64,000 nucleotides of DNA from Sorangium cellulosum. Lineage in GTDB: Bacteria > Myxococcota_A > Polyangia > Polyangiales > Polyangiaceae. The stretch lies in contig NZ_CP012670.1 in the NCBI RefSeq assembly GCF_004135735.1, positions 4,547,501 to 4,611,500 on the forward strand, read 5' to 3'. Position numbers and translations under genes: made by a program. Under the pieces are notes generated by a model. It had not been told where the DNA came from, made no database searches, and saw nothing but the letters and a program-made list of their open reading frames with translations. This document shows, piece by piece, positions 35,132-43,371 of this stretch. Within the stretch, counting starts at the first letter, position 1. Every line of letters starts with the position of its first letter.

Positions 35132-35154
35132 GCGCACGCCGGCGGAGCCCCCAC

Positions 35155-36201
35155 ATGTCCACGCCTCGCTACTTGATCACCGGCGGTGCCGGTTTCATCG
35201 GAAGCAACCTCGTCGCGGCGCTGACGGCCGCCGGGGAGCGGGTCCGCGTCCTCGATAACCTGGTCACGGGCCGGTGGGAGCACCTCGACGGGCTCCCGCA
35301 CCAGTCGCTGATCGAGCGCGTCACCGGGGACATCCGGGACGCGTCCGCGGTCGCGGCGGCGGCGGAGGGCGTCGAGGTGATCTTCCACCAGGCCGCGCTC
35401 GGCTCGGTCCCGCGCAGCGTCGAGACGCCGGTCGAGGCGGACGCCGTCAACGTCGGCGGCACGGTCACCGTGCTCGACGTGGCGCGCCGGCAGGGCGTGC
35501 GCCGGGTGCTCTTCGCGGCCTCGTCGAGCGCGTACGGCGAGACGCCCGCCCTCCCGAAGCACGAGGGCATGGAGCCGATGCCGCTGTCGCCCTACGCGGT
35601 CACGAAGCTCGCCTGCGAGCACTACATGAAGGTCTTCGCGGACATCTACGGCATCGAGACCCTGAGCCTGCGCTACTTCAACGTGTTCGGGCCGAACCAG
35701 ACGCCGGACGGCGCCTACGCCGCGGCGATCCCGCGCTTCATCGACGCGGCCCTGCAGGACCGGCCGATCCCGATCTTCGGCGACGGCGAGCAGACGCGCG
35801 ACTTCTGCTACATCGAGAACACCGTCGCCGCGAACCTGCTCGGCGCGACGTCCTCGAAGCGGTTCAGGGGCGAGATCATCAACATCGCCGGCGGGCGCAG
35901 GATCGCGCTGAACGAGCTCTGCAAGGAGATCTCGCGGGCGCTCGGGCGCGACATCGCCGTCGAGCACCTGCCCCCCCGCGCCGGGGACATCCGCCACTCG
36001 CTGGCCGACGTCTCGCGAGCTGCCGAGCTCATCGGGTACGAGCCCCGCGTGCGCTGGGAGGACGGCATCGCGCCCACGGTCACGTACCTGCGGACGCTCC
36101 GCGAGGAGGGCCCCGCGGCCGCCTCGGCGACGCTCACCTCGGGCAAGGTTCCGCTGCCCAGCTCCCGAGGGGCGGCGGACACCGGGCACCAGGCGAGCTA
36201 G
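35155..36201 (+). CDS. NAD-dependent sugar epimerase, UDP-GlcNAc/UDP-glucose 4-epimerase type
   Basis: Extended short-chain dehydrogenase of 348 aa. The NAD-binding GGAGFIGSNL is at about residues 9-18. Catalytic sequence is SSSAYGE...LSPYAVTKL (Ser/YxxxK). The C-terminal part has RYFNVFGPNQTPDGAYAAAI and DGEQTRDFCYIENTVAANL, as in the WbpP/GalE group that acts on UDP-N-acetylhexosamines. The QAALGSVPRSVETP segment also favours that group. It probably supplies sugar nucleotides for surface polysaccharide. Last 30 residues are low-complexity. It heads a same-strand run with yicC, gmk, mtnP and pfkB. Confidence 0.88.
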   Translation: MSTPRYLITGGAGFIGSNLVAALTAAGERVRVLDNLVTGRWEHLDGLPHQSLIERVTGDIRDASAVAAAAEGVEVIFHQAALGSVPRSVETPVEADAVNVGGTVTVLDVARRQGVRRVLFAASSSAYGETPALPKHEGMEPMPLSPYAVTKLACEHYMKVFADIYGIETLSLRYFNVFGPNQTPDGAYAAAIPRFIDAALQDRPIPIFGDGEQTRDFCYIENTVAANLLGATSSKRFRGEIINIAGGRRIALNELCKEISRALGRDIAVEHLPPRAGDIRHSLADVSRAAELIGYEPRVRWEDGIAPTVTYLRTLREEGPAAASATLTSGKVPLPSSRGAADTGHQAS

Positions 36202-36218
36202 GTCGAGCGAGGCGGCGC

Positions 36219-37097
36219 GTGCGGAGCATGACCGGCTTCGGGCTCGGTGACGCTTCGCTCACCGAGGGGCGTGTCGTCGCCGAGATCCGCTCGGTGAACC
36301 AGCGCTTCCTCGACGTGCGCGCGCGGCTGCCGCGCGAGCTCGTCGATCTGACGATGTTCGCCGAGCAGGTCGCGCGCGAGCGGCTGCGCCGCGGGCGCAT
36401 CGAGATCGTCGTGCGCACCGAGGGGGCGGTGCTGGCCCCGAGCGCGCTCGACAAATCGAAGGCGCGCGCGGCGTTCCGCGCGCTCGCCGAGCTGCGCGAC
36501 GAGCTCGCGCCGGGCGCCGAGGTGCCCCTGTCGCTGCTCTGCGCCGTGCCGGACCTCTTCGCCCCCGTGACCGGCCACGAGATCGCGGCGGTCCGCGGCG
36601 CGCTCAAGCTCGCGATCGAGCGGGCGATCGACGCGATGGAGGGCATGTGCCTCCGCGAGGGCGAGGCGCTCGCCAGCGACATGCGCGGCCGCGTGGCGAC
36701 GCTCCGCGCGCTCGCGTCCGAGGTGGTGGCGCGCGCGGACGAGGCGCGGGAGGCGCTCAGGCGGCGCCTGCGGGAGCGGGTCGAGCGGCTGCTCCAGGGG
36801 GTCGACGCCGGCTTCGAGGCGACGCGGATCGAGGCGGAGGTGATGCTGCTCGCCGAGCGCAGCGACATCACCGAGGAGATCACCCGGCTGCGGAGCCACC
36901 TCGACCAGTTCGGCGGGGCGCTTTCGGCGCCCGGGAGCGATCCCTGCGGAAGGAGGCTCGACTTCCTGCTTCAGGAGATGGTACGCGAGGCGAACACCCT
37001 GGGCTCCAAGGCGCAGGACGCCGCCATCTCCCAGCACGTCGTGGCGATGAAGGTGGAGCTCGAACGCCTGCGGGAGCAGGTCCAGAACATCGAGTGA
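36219..37097 (+). CDS. yicC: YicC/YloC-family endoribonuclease
   Basis: 292 aa. The N terminus VRSMTGFGLGD matches the family hallmark (I)RSMTGFG, which supports GTG 36219 over ATG 36228. GAGG lies upstream. The N-terminal half carries EIRSVNQRFLDVRARLP. The C-terminal DUF1732 part has FEATRIEAEVMLLAERSDIT then EEITRLRSHLDQF and the strongly conserved GRRLDFLLQEMVREANTLGS then KAQD. YicC proteins have been shown to be Mn-dependent endoribonucleases. The gene is next to gmk, a conserved neighbour pair in many bacteria. Confidence 0.93.
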   Translation: MRSMTGFGLGDASLTEGRVVAEIRSVNQRFLDVRARLPRELVDLTMFAEQVARERLRRGRIEIVVRTEGAVLAPSALDKSKARAAFRALAELRDELAPGAEVPLSLLCAVPDLFAPVTGHEIAAVRGALKLAIERAIDAMEGMCLREGEALASDMRGRVATLRALASEVVARADEAREALRRRLRERVERLLQGVDAGFEATRIEAEVMLLAERSDITEEITRLRSHLDQFGGALSAPGSDPCGRRLDFLLQEMVREANTLGSKAQDAAISQHVVAMKVELERLREQVQNIE

Positions 37098-37106
37098 CAG
37101 GAGAGC

Positions 37107-37745
37107 ATGTCGACCGACGCACTCAGTGACGACTTCCTCCTCCTCATCGTGTCTTCCCCGTCCGGCGCGGGGAAGACGACGCTCTGCGGGAGGCTGCGCA
37201 GCGAGTTCCCCGACCTGCGCTTCTCGGTCTCCCACACGACGCGGCGGCCTCGCCCGAACGAGGTGGACGGCCGCGAGTACCACTTCGTCGACCCGAGCAC
37301 GTTCGAGCAGATGATCCGCATCGGCGCGTTCGCCGAGTGGGCCCGGGTGCACGATCACCTCTACGGCACGAGCCTGAAGGAGATCGAGATCGCCCGCGCC
37401 ACGGCGCGCGGCGTCCTCTTCGACATCGATCATCAGGGCGCGCGGCAGATCAAGGCGAGCCTCCCCGAGGCGGTCGCCGTGTTCATCCTGCCGCCGTCCC
37501 TGGCCGAGCTCGAGCGGCGCCTGCGCGGGCGCGGCACCGAGGACGAGCCCACGACGCTCCGCCGCCTCCGCAACGCGAAGGGGGAGATCGAGCATTACGG
37601 CTTCTTCGATTACGTGATCGTGAACGACGAGGTGGACCGCGCCTACGAGCAGCTGCGCTCCCTCGTCTTCGCGGAGCGGTGCCGCCGCCAGCGGCGCGCG
37701 CTCCTGTGCGAGCGGCTGCTCGCCGAGCGGAGGTTCGAGCGATGA
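37107..37745 (+). CDS. gmk: Guanylate kinase
   Basis: Phosphorylates GMP to GDP, essential for GTP supply. The 212-aa protein has P-loop SSPSGAGKTTL (about 16-26), the GMP-binding HTTRRPRPNEVDGREYHFVD and the lid region RLRGRGTEDEPTTLRRL. DHQG replaces the more common DVQG in VLFDIDHQGARQI. ATG 37107 follows AGGAGAGC closely. The gene lies 9 nt after yicC and overlaps mtnP by ATGA. rpoZ, often next, is absent. The C-terminal 20 residues are Arg-rich. Confidence 0.95.
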   Translation: MSTDALSDDFLLLIVSSPSGAGKTTLCGRLRSEFPDLRFSVSHTTRRPRPNEVDGREYHFVDPSTFEQMIRIGAFAEWARVHDHLYGTSLKEIEIARATARGVLFDIDHQGARQIKASLPEAVAVFILPPSLAELERRLRGRGTEDEPTTLRRLRNAKGEIEHYGFFDYVIVNDEVDRAYEQLRSLVFAERCRRQRRALLCERLLAERRFER

Positions 37746-38629
37746 GCGACGGCGGACGACGCGACGTGCTCGCCATCATCGGCGGCAGCGGCCTCTACGA
37801 GATGGGGTGGCTGGAGGGCGTCGAGGAGGTCTCGGTGTCCACGCCGTTCGGCCTGCCGAGCGACGTGGTGCTCCGCGGCCACGTCAAGGGCGGCGACGCG
37901 ACGGTCCTCTTCCTGCCGCGCCACGGCCGCGGGCACCGCTTCTCACCGTCGACCATCAACTACCGCGCGAACATCTGCGCGCTGAAGATGCTCGGCGCCA
38001 CGCACGTGCTCAGCGTCAGCGCCGTGGGCTCGATGCGCGAGGAGATCGCGCCCGGCGACCTCGTCGTCGTCGATCAGTTCATCGATCTCACGAAGCGCCG
38101 GGCCTCGACGTTCTTCGACGACGGCGTGGTCGCGCACATCCCGTTCGCCGATCCGGTGTGCCCCATCCTGGCGACGGCCGTCCACGAGGCCGCGCTCACC
38201 ACCACCGCGCGCGTCCACCGCGGCGGCACGTACGTCTGCATCGAGGGGCCTCAGTTCTCGACGCGGGCCGAGAGCCTCATGTACCGGGCGTTCGGCGCGC
38301 ACGTCATCGGGATGACCAACATGCCCGAGGCGAAGCTCGCGCGCGAGGCGGAGCTCCCCTACGCCACGCTCGCGCTGACGACCGATTTCGACTGCTGGCA
38401 CGTGACGGAGGAGGCGGTGAACGTCGAGGCGGTCATCGCCGTGCTGAACCGCAACATCGTGCACGCGCGGAACGTGGCGCGGGCGCTCGCCCACGGCCTG
38501 CCCGACGTGTCGCGGAGCCCCGCGCGCAGCGCGCTGCGCAACGCCGTCATGACGTCGCCGGGCGCGACCTCGCCCGACGCGCAGGCGCGGCTCGAGTGGC
38601 TCCTCGGCCCGCGGCCGAAGGCCGACTGA
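37742..38629 (+). CDS. mtnP: S-methyl-5'-thioadenosine phosphorylase
   Basis: Phosphorolysis of 5'-methylthioadenosine to adenine and 5-methylthioribose 1-phosphate, part of methionine salvage. The 295-aa protein has the phosphate-binding IIGGSGLYEM, LFLPRHGRGHRFSPSTINYR, IEGPQFSTRAESLMYRAFGA, GMTNMPEAKLAREAELPYAT and TDFDCWH. The TDFDCW adenine-pocket motif is typical of MTAP rather than guanosine/inosine phosphorylase. ATG 37742 overlaps the gmk stop, indicating coupling. A kinase of nucleoside type follows 164 nt later. Confidence 0.93.
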   Translation: MSDGGRRDVLAIIGGSGLYEMGWLEGVEEVSVSTPFGLPSDVVLRGHVKGGDATVLFLPRHGRGHRFSPSTINYRANICALKMLGATHVLSVSAVGSMREEIAPGDLVVVDQFIDLTKRRASTFFDDGVVAHIPFADPVCPILATAVHEAALTTTARVHRGGTYVCIEGPQFSTRAESLMYRAFGAHVIGMTNMPEAKLAREAELPYATLALTTDFDCWHVTEEAVNVEAVIAVLNRNIVHARNVARALAHGLPDVSRSPARSALRNAVMTSPGATSPDAQARLEWLLGPRPKAD

Positions 38630-38793
38630 CCGCCCCGCCCTGCCCGGCGCGCCCGCCCAGGGCTGCCGGGCGGCCTGCCTCCCGGTCCGACGGACGGCCG
38701 CGGCCCCGTTCTGCTCGGCCTGCGATGATGGCCGCGTTGCAGAAACGATGCGCGCCGCTAGCGGCTACGCGGAAACCCCGCTAAGAGGCGCCT

Positions 38794-39720
38794 GTGACGA
38801 CCTCATCCGCGATTCTCATCATCGGCTCGATGGCCTTCGACGACCTCGAGCTCCCCTCCGGCAGCGCCAAGGACGTCGTGGGTGGCTCGGCCACCTATGC
38901 GTCGTTCGCGGCCTCCTGCTTCACCCCGGTGCGCACCGTCGCCGTGGTCGGCGACGATTTCCCCGAGGAGACGCTCGCGGCGATGCGCGCCAGGGGCATC
39001 GCCGTCGATGGCGTCGAGCGCGCGCCGGGCAAGACGTTCCGCTGGGCCGGGCGCTATGACGAGGATCTCATCCATCGCACGACCCTGGACACGCAGCTCA
39101 ACGTGTTCGCGTCGTTCGCGCCGAAGCTGCCCGAGGCGTACCGCGATACGCCCTTCGTCCTGCTCGGCAACATCCACCCCGCGCTCCAGCTCGACGTGCT
39201 CGAGCAGGTCCGGTCGCCGCGCTTCGTGCTCGCCGACACCATGAACTTCTGGATCGAGGGCGAGCCGAAGGCGGTCGCGGCGATGCTGCGCCGCATCGAC
39301 ACGCTCGTGGTCAACGACGAGGAGGCGCGCCAGCTCTCGGGCAAGTACAATATCCGCCGCGCCGCCAAGGAGATCCTGTCCCGCGGCCCGCGCCGCCTGA
39401 TCATCAAGCGCGGCGAGCACGGGGCGCTGCTCTTCGATGAGGACGGCGTGTTCGCCGCCCCCGGCTTCCCGCTCGAGGACGTCATCGATCCGACGGGCGC
39501 CGGCGACGCCTTCGCCGGCGGGCTCATCGGGTACCTCGCGTGCCAGCCGGAGATCACGCCGCTCGCGCTCCGTCGCGGGATGCTGCACGCCACGGCGACC
39601 GCCTCGTTCTGCGTCGAGGCGGTGGGCACGCGGCGGATCGCGGCGGTGACCCGGGCCGACATCGCGGCGCGGCTGAGCGAGATCCGGGCGCTGTACGAGT
39701 TCGGCGCGAGCTCCATGTGA
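38794..39720 (+). CDS. PfkB-family carbohydrate/nucleoside kinase
   Basis: 308 aa ribokinase-fold kinase. The N-terminal substrate region is VVGGSATYASFAAS. The C-terminal ATP/anion-hole motif is DPTGAGDAFAGG (signature 2, with catalytic Asp). The middle segment RTLVVNDEEARQLSG-like (here DTLVVNDEEARQLSG) is typical. The substrate is not fixed by sequence; the neighbouring mtnP makes an adenosine-, ribose- or methylthioribose-like substrate plausible. The start is GTG 38794 with AGAGG 6 nt upstream. Confidence 0.88.
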   Translation: MTTSSAILIIGSMAFDDLELPSGSAKDVVGGSATYASFAASCFTPVRTVAVVGDDFPEETLAAMRARGIAVDGVERAPGKTFRWAGRYDEDLIHRTTLDTQLNVFASFAPKLPEAYRDTPFVLLGNIHPALQLDVLEQVRSPRFVLADTMNFWIEGEPKAVAAMLRRIDTLVVNDEEARQLSGKYNIRRAAKEILSRGPRRLIIKRGEHGALLFDEDGVFAAPGFPLEDVIDPTGAGDAFAGGLIGYLACQPEITPLALRRGMLHATATASFCVEAVGTRRIAAVTRADIAARLSEIRALYEFGASSM

Positions 39721-39814
39721 GGCCGGCCGCGGGGGGAGCTGGTCGAGAGCCTGCCGGGGTGGTCGCGCTTCACCTTCCGGCGCATAGCCGTGCTAGACGA
39801 ACGTCAAAGAGAAC

Positions 39815-40459
39815 ATGAACCTCACGACCCGAACACTCGCAGGCATTGCCTTGCTGGCACCCCTCGTCGTCGGCTGCGCGGCCCGCACGGCGCCGTTCGA
39901 CGAGATGGACAAGGCGCAGGTGACGGTGCTCCGCCTCCAGGGGCAGGAGCCCACACCGGTGCCCACGACGGCGGCCCAGACCCCGGCCCTGATTCCGGGG
40001 CTCCCGCCCGAGCTGCAGCAGATGGGACAGGCAGCCCTCCAGGGGCTGCAGCAGGTGTTGCCCGGGGTCATCCCGCCCGGCCTCATCCCTGGACAGACCG
40101 CGGCGCCGGCGGTGATCCCGGCCCAGCCCCGCTTCAAGAACTTCGTCATCCTCAGCCAGCGCCAGCTCACGAGCGACGAGGTCGATGAGGAGCTCAAGGA
40201 GCAGATCCTCGACGTCTTCGGCGACGAGGACAGCTTCTCCGCCGACCGCAGCAACTGCTTCTATCCCGGCCTCGGGATCTCCATGCTGCGGCCGGGCAAC
40301 CCCACGCCCGTCGACCTGCTCGTCTCCCTCTCGTGCAATCAGGCCATGGGCGACGGCTTCCGCTGGCCGTACCCGGTCAACGGGTTCACGTCCGAGACCC
40401 ACCAGAAGCTCACCAAGATCTACGAGAAGCTGTGGGGGCCGGTCCCGCCTGGCGCGTGA
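39815..40459 (+). CDS. Lipoprotein, unknown
   Basis: 214 aa. The signal peptide MNLTTRTLAGIALLAPLVVG ends at lipobox VVGC. A Pro/Gln-rich flexible stretch (about 45-105, LIPGLPPELQQMGQAALQGL) precedes a compact domain (106-214) with two Cys (CFYPGLG and SLSCNQA) likely to form a disulphide. ATG 39815 follows AAAGAGAAC. A TGCTAGACG -10-like motif at 39791-39799 is 15 nt upstream of the start. It may be in an envelope complex, but nothing in the sequence says which. Confidence 0.78.
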   Translation: MNLTTRTLAGIALLAPLVVGCAARTAPFDEMDKAQVTVLRLQGQEPTPVPTTAAQTPALIPGLPPELQQMGQAALQGLQQVLPGVIPPGLIPGQTAAPAVIPAQPRFKNFVILSQRQLTSDEVDEELKEQILDVFGDEDSFSADRSNCFYPGLGISMLRPGNPTPVDLLVSLSCNQAMGDGFRWPYPVNGFTSETHQKLTKIYEKLWGPVPPGA

Positions 40460-40541
40460 TCGCGATCGTCCGGCGTTGACAGGACGCCAGCGGCCCGCTC
40501 GCGTGTGAATGGCATCACATGGCGCTACCGCGGGGCCCGGA

Positions 40542-40550
40542 TGCTAGACT
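40542..40550 (+). promoter_or_regulatory. Extended -10-like TGCTAGACT before the kinase gene
   Basis: TGCTAGACT (40542-40550) would start transcription near 40557, giving a leader of about 48 nt. The same TGCTAGAC string occurs upstream of the lipoprotein gene at 39791, which supports a shared promoter type. Confidence 0.4.
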
Positions 40551-40604
40551 CGATCGAGCGTTTCGAGGTCCCCGCGTTTCAACCAGGAGCGCACCGCCAT
40601 CGCC

Positions 40605-42269
40605 ATGACGCCTCACCCCCAGCTGTTGCCGGGAAAGGAGCTCGGGCAGTACGAGCTCCTCCTGCCGATCGCGCAGGGGGGAATGGCCACGGTGTGGGCC
40701 GCGCGCCGCAAGGGGCTCCGCGGCTTCCAGAAGACGGTCGCCATCAAGACGATGCTGCCGTCGCTCTCGGACGACACCCAGTTCGAGGCGATGTTCCTCG
40801 AGGAGGCGAGGCTGGCGTCGGGGATCCACCACCCCAACGTCGCCGAGATCCTCGACCTCGGCGAGCAGGACGACATCCTCTACATCGTGATGGAGTGGGT
40901 CGACGGCGAGGCGCTGTCGGTCATCGCGAGGGCGGCGAGCAAGCGCGACGTCGTCATCCCGCTGCGCATCCTGCTCCGCATCCTCGGCCAGGCTTGCCTC
41001 GGGTTGCACGCCGCGCACGAGCTCCGGGATCCGCTGAACGACGATCAGCTGCTCGGGCTCGTGCACCGCGACGTGTCGCCCCAGAACATCCTCGTGACGT
41101 ACGACGGCCACGTGAAGCTCGTGGACTTCGGCGTCGCCAAGGCCACGAACCGGGCGCGCAACGACACGACCGCGGGGCAGATCAAGGGCAAGGTGCCGTA
41201 CATGTCCCCGGAGCAGGCGCGCGGCGACCGGCTCGATCGGCGCACCGACATCTTCGCGATGGGGATCGTGCTCTACAAGCTCACGACGGGCGCGCACCCC
41301 TTCGCCGCGGAGAACGACCTCCTCACGCTGAGTCAGATCATCTCCCGGCCGGCGCTGTCGCCGCGCCTGAGCGACCCGGACTACCCGCCCGATCTGGAGC
41401 ACGTCGTGATGACCTGCCTGCAGAAGGACCCGGCCAGGCGCTATCAGACGATGCTCGAGCTGGCGAGCGCGGTGCAGGCCGTGCTCGCGAAGGAGCCGCT
41501 GGTGGCGGACCACGAGGTCGGGGTGTTCGTGCGCGAGCTCCTAGGGGACCGCAACCAGCGGCGGCGCGCTGCGCTGCGCGATACGGTCCGCATGCTGGAC
41601 GAGCGGGCCTCCATCGCGCCGCAGGTGGTGCTCGTTCGCGACAGCATCAGCGAGCTCTTCTTCACGCAGCTCCCCTCCGGCCTCCCGAACGCGCAAGACC
41701 TCGCGCCCCGACCGAGCGCGCCCTCGATCGCGTCCGGGGTGCTGCCCGAGGCGCGGCCGCAGAGCTCGCCGGGCCGGGCGACATCGCTCGATCCGATCGA
41801 GGTCCCCGCGGCGCGGCGCCGCGCTGGGACCGCGCTCGTGGCGGCCCTGTCGTTCGCGCTCGTCGCGGCGCTGGGCGGAGCGCTGCTCTGGCTCCGGCAG
41901 CCGGCGCCGCAGCGGCCGTCCGAGCAGACCATGAGGGTCGCGCGCACCGGGGGGCCGACGGCGGCCGCGTCCGCGACCGACGCGCCCGCGGAGTCGCCCG
42001 GCGCCGCCCCTCTCCCGACGAGCAGCGCCGGCGTCGCGCAGGCGGGCGCGAGCGACGCCGCTGCCCCCGAGGAGCGCGGCGCGAGCGCTCCGGCCCACAC
42101 GGGTGAGGGCGCGCCGGCATCCGCCACGCCGCCGGGCGCCGCGACGCCGGGCGCCGCGACGCGGGGCGCGACGGCCGCCGGCGCGGGCCCTCGGACCCAG
42201 CGAAGGACAACCCCGGCCAAGCCCCCCTCGACGCAGTGGGTCCCCACCGTGATCAACCCCGGGTTCTGA
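40605..42269 (+). CDS. Ser/Thr protein kinase with C-terminal membrane segment
   Basis: 554 aa. Kinase domain about 15-300: glycine loop IAQGGMATV, catalytic Lys48 (VAIKTM), HRDVSPQN at 154-161 (VSP in place of LKP, a variant I recall as common in myxobacterial kinases), DFG at 174-176, then KGKVPYMSPEQ. Residues about 300-400 are Pro/Ala-rich. A single transmembrane helix (TALVAALSFALVAALGGALLW) lies near 405-428. The C-terminal 120 residues are an Ala/Thr/Pro-rich low-complexity region predicted outside. The next gene begins inside its last 34 bases, suggesting co-expression. ATG 40605 is the probable start. Confidence 0.92.
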   Translation: MTPHPQLLPGKELGQYELLLPIAQGGMATVWAARRKGLRGFQKTVAIKTMLPSLSDDTQFEAMFLEEARLASGIHHPNVAEILDLGEQDDILYIVMEWVDGEALSVIARAASKRDVVIPLRILLRILGQACLGLHAAHELRDPLNDDQLLGLVHRDVSPQNILVTYDGHVKLVDFGVAKATNRARNDTTAGQIKGKVPYMSPEQARGDRLDRRTDIFAMGIVLYKLTTGAHPFAAENDLLTLSQIISRPALSPRLSDPDYPPDLEHVVMTCLQKDPARRYQTMLELASAVQAVLAKEPLVADHEVGVFVRELLGDRNQRRRAALRDTVRMLDERASIAPQVVLVRDSISELFFTQLPSGLPNAQDLAPRPSAPSIASGVLPEARPQSSPGRATSLDPIEVPAARRRAGTALVAALSFALVAALGGALLWLRQPAPQRPSEQTMRVARTGGPTAAASATDAPAESPGAAPLPTSSAGVAQAGASDAAAPEERGASAPAHTGEGAPASATPPGAATPGAATRGATAAGAGPRTQRRTTPAKPPSTQWVPTVINPGF

Positions 42270-43291
42270 GCGACCGCAGGGCGCGGCAGCTCCGCGACGC
42301 GCTGCTCCTGGCGGCGAGCCTCGGCGTCGTCGGCGGCGTCCTGCTGTTGCGCCGGAGCGAGGAGCTCAGCGCTTCGCCCGCCCCGGCGTCGGCGAGCGCG
42401 CCCGCGGTGTCGTCACCGGGGCTCGAGGGCGGAGAGCCCGAGCCCGCGGCGCCCGAGGCCCACGCGGCGTGCGACTTCGCGGACCAGGGCTTCGGCGACT
42501 ACGAACGCTGGCGGCCGCTCCCGCTGGGCAGGCTGCTCGTCCCGCCGGCGCGCGCGATCGGCGCGGACGGCGGCTATGATCTCCTCCTTCACTTCCACGG
42601 CGCGGAGCCCGCGCGGAAGGTGCTTGCGCCCAGGAACCTCGATCTGGTCGTCGCTGGGGTCGACCTGGGGACCCGCTCGAGCGAGTACGCGCGCGCCCTC
42701 GACGGCGACCGCTGGGACGCGTTGCTCCAGGCGATCGACCGCGAGGTCGCGAGCGCCGCCGGGATCGCGGGCGCGCACGCGCGCCGCCTGCTGCTGTCGT
42801 CCTGGAGCGCTGGCTCCGGCGCGGTCGGCCGGGTCATCGAGCGCGGGAGCCGGCCTGTCGATGCGCTGCTCCTCCTCGACGCGCTCCATGGAAACTATAT
42901 GCCGGGGCAGACGTCGCTCGTCCCCGGGCAGCTCGCCCCGTACGTCGCCCTGGCCAGGGCCGCCACGCGCGGCGCGCCGCTCTTCTACCTGACGCACACG
43001 GAGATCCCGGCGCGCGGCCACGCGTCCACGGAGGAGACGGCCACGTTCCTGCTGAACGAGATCGGAGCGAGCCCCGTCGCGGTGACCGCCGGCGGCGACG
43101 GCACGCCCGCCGGCACCTTGGGCAGCGGCACGGATGCGCCGGCAGGCGCGCTGCGGCTCACCCGGATGTACGACGGGGGCAGCCTCTACGTACGCGGCTA
43201 TGCCGGGACGGGCCCCGACGGCCGCTGCGCGCAGCTAGGGCTGCTCCCCGCCATCCTGACGGAGCACGTGCTCCCGGCGCTCGGCCGCTGA
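42236..43291 (+). CDS. Membrane-anchored alpha/beta-hydrolase-like protein
   Basis: 351 aa from GTG 42236, which overlaps the kinase gene by 34 bp; no other in-frame ATG/GTG precedes the membrane segment. One membrane helix (LLLAASLGVVGGVLLL, about 23-38) is followed by an Ala/Pro/Ser-rich linker (44-78) and a 270-aa domain. YDLLLHFHGAEPARK resembles the start of an esterase fold, and RLLLSSWSAGSGAVGRV has a nucleophile-elbow-like SWSAG (Ser191). Candidate Asp and His lie in DALLLLDALHG and TEHVLP. Enzyme class and substrate are uncertain. Confidence 0.72.
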   Translation: MGPHRDQPRVLSDRRARQLRDALLLAASLGVVGGVLLLRRSEELSASPAPASASAPAVSSPGLEGGEPEPAAPEAHAACDFADQGFGDYERWRPLPLGRLLVPPARAIGADGGYDLLLHFHGAEPARKVLAPRNLDLVVAGVDLGTRSSEYARALDGDRWDALLQAIDREVASAAGIAGAHARRLLLSSWSAGSGAVGRVIERGSRPVDALLLLDALHGNYMPGQTSLVPGQLAPYVALARAATRGAPLFYLTHTEIPARGHASTEETATFLLNEIGASPVAVTAGGDGTPAGTLGSGTDAPAGALRLTRMYDGGSLYVRGYAGTGPDGRCAQLGLLPAILTEHVLPALGR

Positions 43292-43345
43292 GCCGCGCCG
43301 CATGCCTCGCGCGACGCGCCCCCGCATCCAGCCGCGCGGGGCGCG

Positions 43346-43369
43346 GGCGGCGCGCCGGCGGGCGCCGCC
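43346..43369 (-). terminator. Hairpin between the convergent hydrolase and proS genes
   Basis: The stem GGCGGCGC (43346-43353) pairs with 43362-43369 around an 8-nt loop, 2 nt from the proS stop. No T-run. Confidence 0.45.
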
Positions 43370-43371
43370 GC

